A stretch of DNA of 5,993 nucleotides, taken from contig JANXSE010000241.1 of the NCBI GenBank assembly GCA_025356695.1, positions 1 through 5,993 of the forward strand, given 5' to 3'. Origin of the DNA: Betaproteobacteria bacterium. GTDB lineage: Bacteria; Pseudomonadota; Gammaproteobacteria; Burkholderiales; SG8-41. Every line of letters starts with the position of its first letter. Positions within the stretch are counted from its first letter, which is position 1. A program made the position numbers and the translations under genes. A model generated the notes under the pieces. The model ran no database searches and was not told the DNA's origin. It saw nothing but the letters and a program-made list of their open reading frames with translations. Below are positions 5,170 through 5,993 of the stretch, piece after piece.

Positions 5170-5993
5170 CATCGGTTTATTGATGCCAACCGTGGACAGT
5201 ATCCGGTGCGCCGCCTGTGCCGGGCGCTGCGCGTATCGGTGAGCGGCTATTACGCTGCCAGTAGCCGGCCGTTGAGCGCGCGCGGGACGCGACAGGCGAC
5301 GCTCATCGAGCACATTCAAGCGATTCACGTAGCCAGTCGGGCGACTTACGGAGCGCCACGCGTGCATGCCGAATTGCTTGCGCAAGGGCAGCGCTGCTGC
5401 AAGAACACGGTGGCTCGCCTGATGCGCCGCGCCTATATTGTTCCGAAGACGGTTCGCCGATTCAGAATCACCACCGATTCGCGTAACACCAAGGCCTCGC
5501 CCAACCTGCTCGGACGGGTCTTTACCGCAACCAAGCCCAACGACTGCTGGTTGACGGACATGACCTTCATTCTGACGCGCGAAGGCTGGCTTTACTTGGC
5601 CGTGATCCTTGATATGCATTCGCGCGCAGTAGTGGGGTGGGCGATGCGCGAGCGTCTTGACGGAAAGCTGGCGATGGATGCGCTGACCATGGCGCTGGAT
5701 CGACGCGGTGCGGCACCGCAGATCATGCATTCCGATCGAGGCACGCTCTATGCGATGGCGGTCTATCGGGCAGTGCTTCAGAAACATGGCATTCGTCAAA
5801 GCATGAGCCGCAAAGCAGATTGCTGGGATAACGCGCCGATGGAGAGTTTCTTCCATACGCTCAAAACCGAGCTGGTCGTGCATTGCGATTACCAGACGCG
5901 CGAACAGGCGCGGTCAAGTCTGTTCGAATACATGGAGGTGTTCTACAACCGCCAGCGTCGTCATTCAACACTGAACTATGAAACTCCGTTAGC
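5164..5993 (+). CDS. IS3-family transposase OrfB (DDE integrase-type), 3' end outside window
   Basis: This frame is open from 5122 through the window end; 276 codons follow the TTG at 5164, so nearly the whole 280-290-residue protein is visible. Numbering from TTG, residues about 46-100 form the HTH_21-type region with YGAPR at 62-66. The rve catalytic core follows: Asp132 in WLTDMTF, Asp191 in HSDRG, Glu227 in DNAPMESFF, giving exactly 35 residues between the second Asp and Glu, and Lys234 seven residues after Glu. All catalytic residues are intact. The C-terminal YNRQRRHSTLNYETPL block is typical and normally within about ten residues of the end. It cuts and joins DNA strands as the OrfAB fusion made by -1 frameshifting. 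TTG 5164 is the only start-like codon before the conserved region, with GGGAG at 5154-5158 as a possible ribosome site, so separate OrfB synthesis is possible but the fusion is more likely. HSDRG is followed by TLY rather than the common SQY. Confidence 0.92.
   Translation, partial: MKHRFIDANRGQYPVRRLCRALRVSVSGYYAASSRPLSARGTRQATLIEHIQAIHVASRATYGAPRVHAELLAQGQRCCKNTVARLMRRAYIVPKTVRRFRITTDSRNTKASPNLLGRVFTATKPNDCWLTDMTFILTREGWLYLAVILDMHSRAVVGWAMRERLDGKLAMDALTMALDRRGAAPQIMHSDRGTLYAMAVYRAVLQKHGIRQSMSRKADCWDNAPMESFFHTLKTELVVHCDYQTREQARSSLFEYMEVFYNRQRRHSTLNYETPL

Larger units (their letters stand above)
4787..5993 (+). mobile_element. IS3-family insertion sequence (IS3-group-like), right end outside window
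   Basis: The element has a left end starting TGATCTTACCCA at 4787, orfA 63 bases inside, then an overlapping orfB in the -1 frame with a DD(35)E-K catalytic set. About 1207 bases are present; IS3-group elements are usually near 1.2-1.3 kb, so only the last few codons of orfB and the right inverted repeat should be missing. The left end closely resembles what I recall of E. coli IS3, and orfB shares blocks such as EGWLYLAV and MESFFHTLK-like with that group. The reading frames show no stop or frameshift damage, so the element may be active. Its lower GC and different codon choice (more AAA, TTG, GAG) set it apart from the chromosomal genes. The target-site duplication cannot be checked without the right end. 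Confidence 0.9.

Noticed and set aside
4792..5883. Minus-strand open frame covering most of the IS
   Set aside because: It is a shadow of orfA and orfB, whose frames show intact HTH, zipper and DDE motifs.
1..5993. CRISPR arrays, tRNA or rRNA genes, toxin-antitoxin or defence genes
   Set aside because: I looked for regularly spaced repeats, tRNA-like folds and small paired genes on both strands and saw none.

Overview
The window looks like a piece of a GC-rich betaproteobacterial chromosome, most likely from the Burkholderiales. This rests on coding bias rich in GCG, CGC and GGC codons and on two periplasmic receptors of the Bug (Bordetella uptake gene) family, which is greatly expanded in that group. 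The assignment is inference; no rRNA or other phylogenetic marker is present.

Layout. (1) Bases 1-3680, plus strand, hold four tightly spaced catabolic-type genes: the C-terminal half of a MmgE/PrpD-family protein (cut by the window start), a classical short-chain dehydrogenase/reductase (SDR), a Gfo/Idh/MocA-family NAD(P)-dependent oxidoreductase, and a Bug-type solute receptor. Gaps are 21, 57 and 13 bases. The 57-base gap carries a 13-bp imperfect stem-loop whose 3' arm overlaps an extended -10 promoter-like element. (2) Bases 3702-4676, minus strand, hold a second Bug receptor, related to the first and convergent with it. Only 21 bases separate the two stop codons, and an imperfect hairpin with a T-run on the minus-strand side spans them. 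(3) Bases 4787-5993 are the left end and nearly all of an IS3-family insertion sequence. They contain a left terminal repeat, orfA, orfB (open at the window end) and a textbook -1 programmed frameshift cassette. The element lies just upstream of the second receptor gene, facing away from it.

How the genes may work together. The four plus-strand genes look like one operon for uptake and oxidation of an organic acid or polyol-like compound. The Bug receptor would bind the substrate in the periplasm, and the MmgE/PrpD lyase/hydratase, SDR and Gfo/Idh/MocA enzymes would process it in the cytoplasm. The substrate cannot be named from sequence. No TctA/TctB membrane genes are present, so both receptors are orphans within the window. 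I found no sign of a new defence, CRISPR, toxin-antitoxin or secretion system. The points worth a second look are the altered catalytic motif of the Gfo/Idh/MocA enzyme, the stem-loop/promoter between SDR and oxidoreductase, the convergent receptor pair, and the frameshift cassette and insertion position of the IS.
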